A stretch of DNA of 64,000 bases from Hyphococcus sp. (GTDB lineage Bacteria; Pseudomonadota; Alphaproteobacteria; Caulobacterales; Parvularculaceae): assembly GCA_021776415.1 (NCBI GenBank), contig JAJFFY010000056.1:62001-126000 (forward strand). The letters are read 5' to 3'. How positions within the stretch are numbered: the first letter of the stretch is position 1; the number at the start of each line of letters is the position of its first letter. The translations under genes and the position numbers were made by a program. Shown piece by piece: positions 26,757 through 35,495 of this stretch. The notes under the pieces were generated by a model. The model searched no databases, was not told the origin of the DNA, and was given only the letters and a program-made list of their open reading frames with translations.

Positions 26757-29042
26757 TTGACGACGATTGATGAGCATGGTGCAGCACACTTATCGCGGCG
26801 TTTTCTAAACGCCGCGAAACCCTTTGCGGTGCGTGTAATCCTGTTCTCGCTGTTGTGCGTGATCACCCTGCTCGGCGCGTTGGAGCCGTTAAATCTCTCT
26901 TTGATGGATATGCGTTTTCGGGTTCTGGAGCGCCCCTCCAGCGATACCCTGGTTGTTGTGGAAATCGACCCCCACAGCCTAAAGCAAGAAGAACGCTGGC
27001 CATGGCCGCGTGACCGGTATGCGGCAGTAATCACAAATCTGCAAAACGCCGGCGCATCGCTTATCGCTTTTGACGTTGACTTTTCATCCTTGTCGGATGA
27101 AGCGGGAGACGCCGCCTTTGTTGAAGCCCTCACCCGCCGACCTGGCGAAGTCATCTTGCCGGTCTTTTCCCAGTGGTCTTCACGCAACACAGATGACGGT
27201 CCTATCGTCACGACCCCGCCTCATCCCTCCTTCCTGAAGGAGGCGGTTATCGCAAGCGTCAATCTGACAACTGAAAAGAACGGGTTGGTGCGACAAGGAT
27301 GGCGAGGCTTCAACGATAATGATACTTTTCGTGCGTCGATCGCAGCCGTCCTTGCCGGAACGCCTGGTGCGCGCCAAGAGACATTTTATATTGATTATAG
27401 CATTGCACCATCGAATATTGATCGGTTGTCTTTTGCTGACGTCTTAAATGGAAACTTTCCTAAAGAGGCTGTTCAAGGGAAAAAAATTCTTATTGGCGCC
27501 ACAGCGCTTGAACTTGGTGACGAGTTTACCGCCCCTCATTGGGGCGTCATACCTGGCGTCATATTTCATGCACTAGGCTATGAGAGCTTAGTCCAGCATC
27601 GCGCCCTTAAGCGGCCACTTGTATATTTCCCGCTATTTTTCGCATTGATGATAATTTTCAGCTTCTGCCAGAGCGACAGACGCAAGCCTTGGCGTCATGT
27701 TGCGATAACTCATGCACTCCTGTTTGCGGGCTTGCTTGGCGCGCCGGTGGCTTTGCAGACGGTTGCCCCGATAAGCTTCGACGTAGGCGCCATGCTTGTG
27801 GCGCAGGTTTTCTGCATCGCCTATGTGGTCAGCGTCACGCTACACCGCCATGCGCAGCAAATTATTAGCCATCGCGCAGCAACTGCGCGCTATCAAGCGT
27901 TGACAAGTCTCGTAGTTCGCGACAATGCAGACGGCGTGATTGTAGCCGACGCACAGGGCGTGATAGAGCTTTGCAACGATCGTGCTAAGGAATTGTTTGG
28001 CGCCGAAAGCATTATGATTCCCGGCGCGCGAATCTCTAATTTTGCGAAAGATTTCCCGCTTTATCCATCTGCTAAAAATTCAAGTCTTTCACGCAGCGCA
28101 ACTCCAGCGCAGGATCACCCGATACACAACGAATATATAGTAAGGGGCGTGGATGACTTAACGCTTGAGATTGTCGCGAGTTGTTCTTCACACAACACCC
28201 ATACTGACGAGGGGGCTGATGATGAAGGCCAGGGGCGGCTTTTCGTATACACGCTGAGAGATATCTCTGTACGCAAGCGCATGGAGGCTGCGGAAAAAGC
28301 AGCAAAGGAAACTGCGATAAACGCAAATAAATTCAAGTCCGAGCTTATCTCAAACATGAGTCATGAACTGAGAACGCCGCTCAACGGCGTCATAGGTTTT
28401 GCCGACATACTGCAAAAAGAGTCTTTTGGCCCACTCGGAATGCCGGAATACAAGGAATATTCCAAAAATATTTATGCCAGTGGCCAAAGATTACTGGGCC
28501 TAGTCAACAACATGTTGAATATCGCCAAACTCGATGCAGGCAGTTTTGAAATCAGCAAAAGTATGGCCCCTCTTTCCGAAATTGTTGAAGACTGTCTCAA
28601 CAACTTTGAACGCCTTACTGGTCAGGACACAACATCGGTTTTCATCGACATACAAAAAAGTCTCCCTGAGTTGGATATTGATTTTAGTGTTGTCAATGAA
28701 ATGCTCACGCACCTGTTATCCAACGCAGCAAAGTATGCCAGTGATGACGCACACATCTCCATTCGAGCAATGCAGTGCAACGCTGATCTCATTATCGAAG
28801 TGGAAGATAATGGCTGCGGGGTGGACCCGACGCTCCTGCCGAGACTGACAGAAGCCTTCTACCAAGCTGATGGAACGCTTGCTCGTCAACATGAGGGGGC
28901 TGGCCTCGGGCTTTATCTTACATCGAGATTAATGGCGCTGCATAATGGAACACTAGAGCTCGAAAGCGAAGAAGGCGCGCGCTTCCTTGCTAGGCTCCGT
29001 TTCGTTGATATGGTCGGGGAAAAACACCGAAGCGCCGCATAA
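26757..29042 (+). CDS. CHASE2-domain sensor histidine kinase
   Basis: The 761-residue membrane sensor has an N-terminal helix (~23-40), a periplasmic CHASE2 domain (~45-285) and three more helices (~293-375). A PAS-like domain (~385-500) is followed by HisKA with S-N-M-S-H-E-L-R-T-P-L-N-G (phospho-acceptor His) and HATPase_c with D-N-G-C-G-V-D and G-A-G-L-G-L-Y. No receiver domain is attached and no response regulator gene follows, so the target is encoded elsewhere. The start is TTG 26757, with GGGGG five bases upstream. No ATG offers the first helix. It lies 46 bp after the FecR gene and is likely co-transcribed, which points to a FecR/CHASE2 sensing pair. Confidence 0.87.
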   Translation: MTTIDEHGAAHLSRRFLNAAKPFAVRVILFSLLCVITLLGALEPLNLSLMDMRFRVLERPSSDTLVVVEIDPHSLKQEERWPWPRDRYAAVITNLQNAGASLIAFDVDFSSLSDEAGDAAFVEALTRRPGEVILPVFSQWSSRNTDDGPIVTTPPHPSFLKEAVIASVNLTTEKNGLVRQGWRGFNDNDTFRASIAAVLAGTPGARQETFYIDYSIAPSNIDRLSFADVLNGNFPKEAVQGKKILIGATALELGDEFTAPHWGVIPGVIFHALGYESLVQHRALKRPLVYFPLFFALMIIFSFCQSDRRKPWRHVAITHALLFAGLLGAPVALQTVAPISFDVGAMLVAQVFCIAYVVSVTLHRHAQQIISHRAATARYQALTSLVVRDNADGVIVADAQGVIELCNDRAKELFGAESIMIPGARISNFAKDFPLYPSAKNSSLSRSATPAQDHPIHNEYIVRGVDDLTLEIVASCSSHNTHTDEGADDEGQGRLFVYTLRDISVRKRMEAAEKAAKETAINANKFKSELISNMSHELRTPLNGVIGFADILQKESFGPLGMPEYKEYSKNIYASGQRLLGLVNNMLNIAKLDAGSFEISKSMAPLSEIVEDCLNNFERLTGQDTTSVFIDIQKSLPELDIDFSVVNEMLTHLLSNAAKYASDDAHISIRAMQCNADLIIEVEDNGCGVDPTLLPRLTEAFYQADGTLARQHEGAGLGLYLTSRLMALHNGTLELESEEGARFLARLRFVDMVGEKHRSAA

Positions 29043-29452
29043 TGTCTGTCACAATTCAATGGATGAACCGTCATGGTGTGCGCTATCATCTATGAATCGC
29101 CTCGGTGACGCCCGATGCCAAATAGCAAGCTGAACATCTTCCATCAGAAGCGACCTCTCGGCTACTATCAAAAATGGTTGTTCTGGGCTTCGTCATAGCA
29201 GAGCCAGTCTGCTGGCATATTAAACCAATGATTTTATGTTTGTAAAAACGCGCGGCTAGCGGGTGCGAGCACCTTGTTTTAGAGCCGTTGAATTAGGTTC
29301 GGTAAAGCATATCTTGAAACAGTTTCGCTATTTCGCACTACCGCTCAGGCACGACGTCACGGTATCCCGCAGGCGATGTGCTGCTTTTTTTCGTCTACAA
29401 CAGCAAAAAATGCGGTAATATAAAAACTGGTTTTTGGGAATGAGGGACAGCC
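29043..29452. other. 410-bp intergenic region, nothing recognised
   Basis: No frame of useful length, repeat or clear terminator is visible. It must contain the promoter of the DUF3604 operon, whose ATG at 29453 is preceded by AGGGA (29443-29447). Confidence 0.5.
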
Positions 29453-31735
29453 ATGAGACGCATTTTATTTTTTATGACGGCAGTGTTGGTTATCGGCTTG
29501 GTCGGCTGGAAGGGTTTTTCCTACGCAGTCGTAACGGGCATGTTGGGCGAGGAAAGAGATGCTGGCATCATTTATGGCGACACCACGCCAGCCCCGGTTA
29601 TAATTGCGCGGCGGGAAGCCGATCAGTCCTTTTCGCCTGACGATACCTCAAAACAAGTCCTGTTCGGCGATCTTCACGTCCATTCATCATACTCCACGGA
29701 CGCGTTTCTCTTTGCGTTGCCGCTAAACCACGGAAAAGGCGTTCATCCTATTGCCGACGCGTGTGATTATGCGCGCTATTGCTCGGCTATTGATTTCTGG
29801 TCGATTACTGATCACGCAGAAGCTGTTACACTAGAACGATGGGTACGGACGAAACGATCTGTGCGACAATGTCAAGCCAAATCCGTTGATCAGACAAATC
29901 CTGACTTGGTCTCGATGATAGGCTTTGAATGGACACAGGTTGGGGCTGTTCCTTCAGAGCATTTCGGCCATAAAAATGTGATCTTTCTCGGGCTTGATGA
30001 TGATGAAGTCGCCGCCCGTCCGATTGCCGCGCAAGGGGCCGCCACCGAAGCGCTGCGCACCAACGCAACTGGAATACCGCCCATAGTCGCAATGGCGGAT
30101 TTTAAAAACAGGAATGTTTATTATGACTTCAATACGTTTTTAAAAAACATCCGTGATGTTCCTGACTGCGATCCCAATATTCCTTCAAGCCAACTGCCGC
30201 TTGAGTGCTACGAATCGGCAAAATTGCCCGGCAATCTCATAGAACGGCTGAACGATCAGGGGCTTGACCCTCTGATTATACCACATGGTTCTTCATGGGG
30301 ATTTTATACGCCACCGGGTACAAGTTGGGACAAACAGCTTGCGCCTACGCACCGGCCTGAAAAGTTTCGTTTAATTGAAATATATTCTGGTCACGGCAAT
30401 TCTGAAGAGTTCAGAGACTATCTTAACATCATTGAAATCGAGCCGGACATCTCTGCAGTATGCCCGCCAAAGCAGGGCGGTTTCACGCCCCCTTGCGTTC
30501 GGGCCGGTGAAATTATTGAACAGCGCTGTCTCAGTGAAGGAAAAGGCGACGACATATGCGCCGTCAAAGCGCAGGCAGCACGAGACGCCGCTGCGAGCAT
30601 GGGCGTGCCCTACCATTTGGCGATTGCTAGTGAAACCCCGGAAGACTGGCTTGATACCGGTCAATGTACAGACTGTTACCTGCCGCCCTTTCATCATCGC
30701 CCGAAAACCAGCGTGCAATATGGGTTGGCTATATCGAATTTCGACGATGTGGCCGAAGACGAAAGCCCTATTCGTTTCAACTGGGGCTTCATTGCCTCTT
30801 CCGATAATCACCGGGCGCGCCCGGGCACGGGGTACAAAGAAATCGCCCGCCGTCTAAATACGGAATCGGGCGGAGTCGTAGCCCCCAAGTTTCGCAAGAT
30901 ATTTATCCGTGATGAACCAGAGCCAGACTCCACAGTCTATCGTAAAACACGCGAAGAACTTACGGCGCTCACTGGTTTTCAATTGACGGAGCTCGAGCGC
31001 CAATCAAGCTTCTTTCAAACCGGCGGGCTTGCCGCGGTTCATACCTCAGGTCGCTCGCGTGAAGAAATTTGGGATGCGCTGCAGCGGCGTGAAACATATG
31101 CGACCTCAGGGCCTCGCATGTTGCTATGGTTTGACCGCATTGGCGAGGACGGCAATGAAGCACCAATGGGCGCGACCGTTGACGCGTCAACTTCCGGCAC
31201 ATTTAAGGTAACCGCGGTTGGCTCCTATAAACAAAAGCCGGGCTGCCCGGATTTTGCGGTAGACGCACTTGGCGCAGATCGCATTCAAAGTCTTTGCGCC
31301 GGCGAATGCTACAATCCAAGTGATCTGCGTAATTTGATCGAGCGTATTGAGATCATTCGCATCCGGCCGCAAACGTCTCCAGAGGAGCAAATTGCTAACC
31401 TGATTGATGATCCGTTTCTTATCCACCAGTGCACGCCTGACGAAGCTGGTTGTTCGTTTGAGTTTGGCGACTCCGATTTTGCCTCTGGAGCGCGCGATGT
31501 GCTTTATTATGCACGCGCCATACAAGAAGCCCGTCCGACCATAAACGCCAAGCCCGTTCAATGCGAACGCGATGAAGAAGGAAACTGCATAAAGGCGACC
31601 CTCTGCTATGGGGATTGGCGTTCTGGCGATGAAGAGTGCACAAGCATGAAGGATGTGCGCGCATGGTCTTCACCGATCTATGTGAGTTATGCAAAACAGG
31701 CTGAGACTTCCGTTGAAGCGTCCGATGGGCAATAA
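29453..31735 (+). CDS. DUF3604-domain (PHP-like) envelope protein
   Basis: The 760-residue protein starts with an N-terminal membrane anchor or uncleaved signal (~4-22). A DUF3604 domain starts at F-G-D-L-H-V-H-S-S-Y-S-T-D, a metal-binding H-x-H segment like that of PHP phosphoesterases. Further PHP-type motifs are I-T-D-H-A-E, S-G-H-G-N-S-E and S-S-D-N-H. The protein is Cys-rich for its class, suggesting periplasmic disulfides. Enzymatic activity is not established for the family. It is first of three overlapping genes (DUF3604, parvulin, HupE/UreJ-like), a set I recall seeing repeatedly in proteobacteria. The operon could concern a metal-dependent envelope hydrolase together with its folding helper and metal permease. 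Confidence 0.82.
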   Translation: MRRILFFMTAVLVIGLVGWKGFSYAVVTGMLGEERDAGIIYGDTTPAPVIIARREADQSFSPDDTSKQVLFGDLHVHSSYSTDAFLFALPLNHGKGVHPIADACDYARYCSAIDFWSITDHAEAVTLERWVRTKRSVRQCQAKSVDQTNPDLVSMIGFEWTQVGAVPSEHFGHKNVIFLGLDDDEVAARPIAAQGAATEALRTNATGIPPIVAMADFKNRNVYYDFNTFLKNIRDVPDCDPNIPSSQLPLECYESAKLPGNLIERLNDQGLDPLIIPHGSSWGFYTPPGTSWDKQLAPTHRPEKFRLIEIYSGHGNSEEFRDYLNIIEIEPDISAVCPPKQGGFTPPCVRAGEIIEQRCLSEGKGDDICAVKAQAARDAAASMGVPYHLAIASETPEDWLDTGQCTDCYLPPFHHRPKTSVQYGLAISNFDDVAEDESPIRFNWGFIASSDNHRARPGTGYKEIARRLNTESGGVVAPKFRKIFIRDEPEPDSTVYRKTREELTALTGFQLTELERQSSFFQTGGLAAVHTSGRSREEIWDALQRRETYATSGPRMLLWFDRIGEDGNEAPMGATVDASTSGTFKVTAVGSYKQKPGCPDFAVDALGADRIQSLCAGECYNPSDLRNLIERIEIIRIRPQTSPEEQIANLIDDPFLIHQCTPDEAGCSFEFGDSDFASGARDVLYYARAIQEARPTINAKPVQCERDEEGNCIKATLCYGDWRSGDEECTSMKDVRAWSSPIYVSYAKQAETSVEASDGQ

Positions 31736-32579
31736 CAGAGCCGGAAACAGAACCACGCTTGCTTACGCGATTGCTGCTTTTGTGGCGCTAAGCGCTGCGC
31801 TTTATTCGGCGCTAGGGGTGTCAATAGGCGGGCGCGACACTGCCGCAGTGGCGTATGTCAATGGCGCGCCTATTCTTGATGCAGAATATGCACGCGCGCG
31901 CGACGCAATGCAGTCTGGTTTGGTGAGGGCGCTTACAGCGGAAGACAACGCGCGCGCCATGAAAATTTTGATTGATGAGGAATTGATTGTACAAGAGGCC
32001 TTGCGGCTTGAGCTTGGACGCGATGATCGTTTGGTTCGCAAAAACCTAATCCAGGCGCTGATAAGTTCTGTTACGGCCCTAAACCCGGCGATCGAGCCAG
32101 ATGAAGATGGGCTCAGAGTTTTTTACGAGGCGGAAAAATCACTCTTTTCTTCTCCTCGGCTGGTGACGGTTTATGTTGCACGCGCAGACAGTGATAGTCA
32201 GTCGCAAGGTTTTATGGAAGCTTTGCAAGGAGGTGCTTCCTTTGAAGAGGCTCGTGTGACTTTCGATCTGGCGCGCGTCCCTGTTGCGCCCCGGGCGCCA
32301 CTCGGGAAAGTGAGTGATTACCTTGGTGGTTCGGCGCGCGATGCTATCGCCAAGATGGAGCAGGGCGAGATTACAGGGCCTATAGCGACCGGCAGCGGCA
32401 GTCTTTTTATTTGGCTTCGTAAAGATGACGGCGGCCCGCTTTCCTTTGAGCAAGCCAGATATAGTGTTGAGACCGAATGGTCGCGCCGCCACGATGAACA
32501 AGCGCTGGAAAAATATGTTGCCCGATTGCGCCGTAATGCGCGGATCAAAATAATAATAGACCCCGAAACGGAGTATTGA
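31725..32579 (+). CDS. Membrane-anchored parvulin-type peptidyl-prolyl isomerase
   Basis: The 284-residue protein has one N-terminal helix (~10-30), a SurA/PrsA-like chaperone region (V-N-G-A-P-I-L-D-A-E-Y ... I-L-I-D-E-E-L-I-V-Q-E-A) and a divergent parvulin domain (~125-240). The latter has G-G-S-A-R-D-A-I-A-K-M-E-Q-G-E-I-T-G-P-I followed by G-S-L-F-I-W-L. It probably assists folding of the neighbouring secreted proteins in the periplasm. ATG 31725 overlaps the DUF3604 stop by 11 bases. An ATG at 31689 would give a longer overlap and adds nothing conserved. Confidence 0.8.
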   Translation: MGNNRAGNRTTLAYAIAAFVALSAALYSALGVSIGGRDTAAVAYVNGAPILDAEYARARDAMQSGLVRALTAEDNARAMKILIDEELIVQEALRLELGRDDRLVRKNLIQALISSVTALNPAIEPDEDGLRVFYEAEKSLFSSPRLVTVYVARADSDSQSQGFMEALQGGASFEEARVTFDLARVPVAPRAPLGKVSDYLGGSARDAIAKMEQGEITGPIATGSGSLFIWLRKDDGGPLSFEQARYSVETEWSRRHDEQALEKYVARLRRNARIKIIIDPETEY

Positions 32580-33760
32580 TGCGCCTCTTCTTAGCTATCG
32601 TTGTGCTGGTCTGCATTGTTCTATATGGCCCAGCCGAGGCGCACACTCGTAGTCAGTCTTTTTCGAGCTGGGCTATCGATGAACAAACACTCGCTTTTGT
32701 GTTTGCCGTCGATGCGAGGCGCGTGACACAGCTTTCTCAGGTTTATACGGATGAAAAGGACCTGCAGGAGCTGTTGCTTGAGCATTTGCGCGAAACCATA
32801 CATGTTTCTCAAGGCCAGGCATCATGCAAACGTGCTGAAATAGATCCGCTCGGCCAAGGCAGAAGCACATTGCGTATTTCAGGCCGGTTCGCCTGCCCTA
32901 ATGCAATCGCAGCTGAAAATGCTATGATTACGGTCTCTGCGTTTCAGGTTGTATCAGCGACGCATATTCATATTGCGCGCGTTGATCATGATGGTGAGAT
33001 TTCGGATACAGTGTTGCGTGAAGGGCGTTCCACATTCACTCTAGGTCCTGAAGCCACACCTCGTAACGTCTGGGCATTTATCGGTGTTGGTTTTTTTCAC
33101 GTTCTTTCCGGTCTCGATCACTTGGCCTTTCTCGCGGCATTACTGATCGTCGCATCAACGCCGCGGATGGCGCTGTTTTGCATTACCGGCTTTACGCTCG
33201 GGCACACAATATCACTGGCGCTGGCGACATTAGGAATTATAGCGCCAAATGCACAACTCGTTGAGGCTATGATTGGCTTCACGATTGCCGTAACGGCGCT
33301 AGAAGCTGGCGCGAGATACGGTCTTGATCGTCAATCAGCGATGACTTTGTTTGCCGCTCTTACGCTCGTTGTGATTGCCCTGCCATTTGGCGGCGGGATG
33401 TCCCTTTTAGGAATCGGGATACTGCTCGCCCCATTCGCTTTTTTCACTGCGCGCTTACCTGATGATGCCGCGACAAACTTGTTGCCGTTCGTAACCGCTG
33501 CGTTTGGGCTTGTGCACGGCGCTGGTTTTGCGGGCGGCTTGCTGGCATTTAGTTTTTTGCGGACAGAACTGTTCGCGCCATTGCTAGGATTTAATATCGG
33601 CGTTGAGCTTGCGCAACTCACAGCGCTTGTCATTCTGTTTGGCCTCATGCTGGGGCTTAGACAAATTCATTCAATCCCGGCGGGCTTCGTTGAGCGTGCT
33701 GCGAGTATATCCATTTTTACTTTGGGCTGTTTCTGGTTCGCCGAGCGGATTTGGTTATAA
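32579..33760 (+). CDS. HupE/UreJ-like membrane protein with periplasmic N-terminal domain
   Basis: The 393-residue protein has a signal peptide (ending A-E-A), a soluble domain of ~150 residues, then about seven membrane helices. The helices contain the HupE/UreJ_2-type motifs H-V-L-S-G-L-D-H, L-G-H-T-I-S-L and V-H-G-A-G-F-A, whose His and Asp residues suggest nickel, cobalt or other metal transport. The start overlaps the isomerase stop (TGATG), so it is co-translated. Despite the UreJ name there are no urease genes here. The link to the DUF3604 protein suggests metal supply to that protein, which is an inference. Confidence 0.82.
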   Translation: MRLFLAIVVLVCIVLYGPAEAHTRSQSFSSWAIDEQTLAFVFAVDARRVTQLSQVYTDEKDLQELLLEHLRETIHVSQGQASCKRAEIDPLGQGRSTLRISGRFACPNAIAAENAMITVSAFQVVSATHIHIARVDHDGEISDTVLREGRSTFTLGPEATPRNVWAFIGVGFFHVLSGLDHLAFLAALLIVASTPRMALFCITGFTLGHTISLALATLGIIAPNAQLVEAMIGFTIAVTALEAGARYGLDRQSAMTLFAALTLVVIALPFGGGMSLLGIGILLAPFAFFTARLPDDAATNLLPFVTAAFGLVHGAGFAGGLLAFSFLRTELFAPLLGFNIGVELAQLTALVILFGLMLGLRQIHSIPAGFVERAASISIFTLGCFWFAERIWL

Positions 33761-33978
33761 TCAAGTCAGCAGAGACTGTTTCGATCATTTGCATATGGCC
33801 ACTTTTATGGGTTCTATTTTCCTTGACTTGCTTCCCATAGTTTGGGTCATTAAACGCTAGGGTTTTCCAGCTATTGAAGCGCCTGCCCAAGTCGAAACGG
33901 CGGGAGTATCGACAAGCGTTGATCGTTGACTTCTATTCATTTTTTCCTATTTTGTAGTAGATATAGTGGGTAAGGAAA

Positions 33979-34344
33979 ATGAGCCGGATCAAAAACCTAG
34001 GTGAATTTGAAATTCTTGTCCTTGCCGCGCTCATTCGTCTGGGGCCGGACGCTTATGGCGTAACCATCCGGAAAGAAATAGAAAAGCGCGCCTCGCGATC
34101 TGTTTCAATAGGCGCACTTTACTCTACGCTCTCACGCCTTGAAGAAAAACGCTATGTCGCCTCACGCGTTGGCGAGGCGACCTCCGAACGTGGCGGGCGC
34201 GCGAAACGCCACTATGTCATTAAGGCGGAAGGTCAAGCGCAACTTGAAAAATCAATCCGCGCACTTGGCTCGATGCTAAAGGGATTGGATCCGTGGCCAA
34301 AGACACTGAAGATGCGAGAAACCGCAGTACCAGTACGCCGTTAG
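33979..34344 (+). CDS. PadR-family transcriptional regulator
   Basis: The 121-residue winged-helix protein has L-G-E-F-E-I-L-V-L-A-A-L, Y-G-V-T-I-R-K-E-I, S-I-G-A-L-Y-S-T-L-S-R-L-E-E-K and G-R-A-K-R-H-Y at the places typical of PadR. AAGGA sits close before the ATG. The next gene starts inside its 3' end (52-bp overlap), a layout typical for PadR regulators of the permease-prefix families. It probably represses its own operon. The ligand is unknown. Confidence 0.88.
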   Translation: MSRIKNLGEFEILVLAALIRLGPDAYGVTIRKEIEKRASRSVSIGALYSTLSRLEEKRYVASRVGEATSERGGRAKRHYVIKAEGQAQLEKSIRALGSMLKGLDPWPKTLKMRETAVPVRR

Positions 34345-34949
34345 GGTCGCCCAAGGTCGCCCGCGCGCTGCTCGCCTTCATCATGGATGCGGCCGATAAG
34401 GCGGTGTTGATTGGCGATCTTGAGGAAGAATTCCGCCTCCTCTCCCGTCATTCGCAGCGCAACGCACAAAGCTGGTATTGGCATCAAATCATGCGGTCAG
34501 CGCCGCATCTTATCTTAAAACGGTTGCGATCGTTGAAAATGCAGCAGCTTGGCCTTGCCCTTGCGGCCCTGCTCAGCGCCTTTTTGCTGATCTATTATTG
34601 GGACATTTGGGTCGCACGTAGCGCCGCAAGAACATTTTCTGCCATGACCAACGCGTCTTCTTATTTTTTCAGCCGCGCGGTCTACCTCTTAGTGCAGATG
34701 GTAGGCGTCGCCATTGGCGGAGGGCTTATTGCGATTTTTACGTTTCGCGCAGAAATGCCGTTTTTCAAAAACATCGCCTGCCGCCTCGCCCCCGCCGGTC
34801 TCATCGTCTTTGCACCTACTTTCCTGGCGATGATCAACCCTGCAGACAATTACCCGCTTTCCTTTCGGCTTTTATGGCTCAGCCTCGCCGTACCATCCTT
34901 AATCGGCGGCGCCCGCGGCGGCGTCTGGCTACAGTCACGGCGCAGCTAG
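34293..34949 (+). CDS. Permease-prefix-domain membrane protein paired with PadR
   Basis: The 218-residue protein starts at GTG 34293. Its N-terminal ~80 residues match the permease prefix domain 2 pattern (A-L-L-A-F-I-M ... I-G-D-L-E-E-E-F ... W-Y-W-H-Q-I-M-R-S-A-P). In larger proteins this domain precedes a MacB-like FtsX permease. Here only four hydrophobic helices follow (~88-105, 120-150, 155-175 and 180-205) and the MacB domains are absent. The domain typically co-occurs with PadR, as here. Whether it works alone as a sensor or with a distant permease is unknown. Confidence 0.72.
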   Translation: MAKDTEDARNRSTSTPLGSPKVARALLAFIMDAADKAVLIGDLEEEFRLLSRHSQRNAQSWYWHQIMRSAPHLILKRLRSLKMQQLGLALAALLSAFLLIYYWDIWVARSAARTFSAMTNASSYFFSRAVYLLVQMVGVAIGGGLIAIFTFRAEMPFFKNIACRLAPAGLIVFAPTFLAMINPADNYPLSFRLLWLSLAVPSLIGGARGGVWLQSRRS

Positions 34950-34985
34950 AGTTCTAAGTCCACAGATAATCCTCCGCATAAGAGT

Positions 34986-35495
34986 TCAGTCTCGTCGCGG
35001 CGTCAAGCGCGCGTAAGCGTCCTCTTTAAACCATATCTCTTCGAGGTTATCTCCTGGCCCAACGCGGTCGGCCACCAGAAAATCTTGGCTCGGTTCAATG
35101 ATCAGCAAAGGATGATGCCATATGTTTTTTGCATATTGAACGCCCTGATCACCGCGCGCCCAAAACGCTTTTAAATTATCCGGCGATGGTGTCTCCGCAG
35201 CACTAACGACAATAAGCCATCGGTTATTGGTCAAGGGAAAGAAAGCCTGACTTCCCAATGGGTGGCGTTCCATCATCGCAATCTTTATCGGGGACGGGCG
35301 CGCTGTCGCGCGAAAGACCGAAAGAATCCCCGCGCCTTTCTGGTCGGTGACATCGAGCTGCGATAAAGCATGAAAACGCTCCGTCGTTCCCTCATTAATG
35401 ACAATGCACTCTGCGCCATTAATTTCAAGAACATCTCCGAACTCGGAAAAATTGTCCTTCGTCAGCGGCTCAGGCGACATATCCACAATTCTCAT
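34986..35495 (-). CDS. allA: Ureidoglycolate lyase
   Basis: The 169-residue cytoplasmic enzyme splits ureidoglycolate into glyoxylate and urea, the last step of allantoin breakdown. The family motifs are visible: L-T-K-D-N-F-S-E-F-G-D-V near the start, E-R-H-P-L-G-S-Q-A-F-F-P-L in the middle and W-H-H-P-L in the second half, with the last two forming the metal site of the cupin fold. It overlaps allantoicase by four bases (ATGA) and ends the puuE-uraD-alc-allA operon. Confidence 0.92.
   Translation of the reverse strand: MRIVDMSPEPLTKDNFSEFGDVLEINGAECIVINEGTTERFHALSQLDVTDQKGAGILSVFRATARPSPIKIAMMERHPLGSQAFFPLTNNRWLIVVSAAETPSPDNLKAFWARGDQGVQYAKNIWHHPLLIIEPSQDFLVADRVGPGDNLEEIWFKEDAYARLTPRRD

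Noticed and set aside
32579-33760. HupE/UreJ-like gene as evidence for urease in the purine island
   Set aside because: No urease structural or accessory genes are present. The protein belongs to the DUF3604 operon and has its own periplasmic domain.
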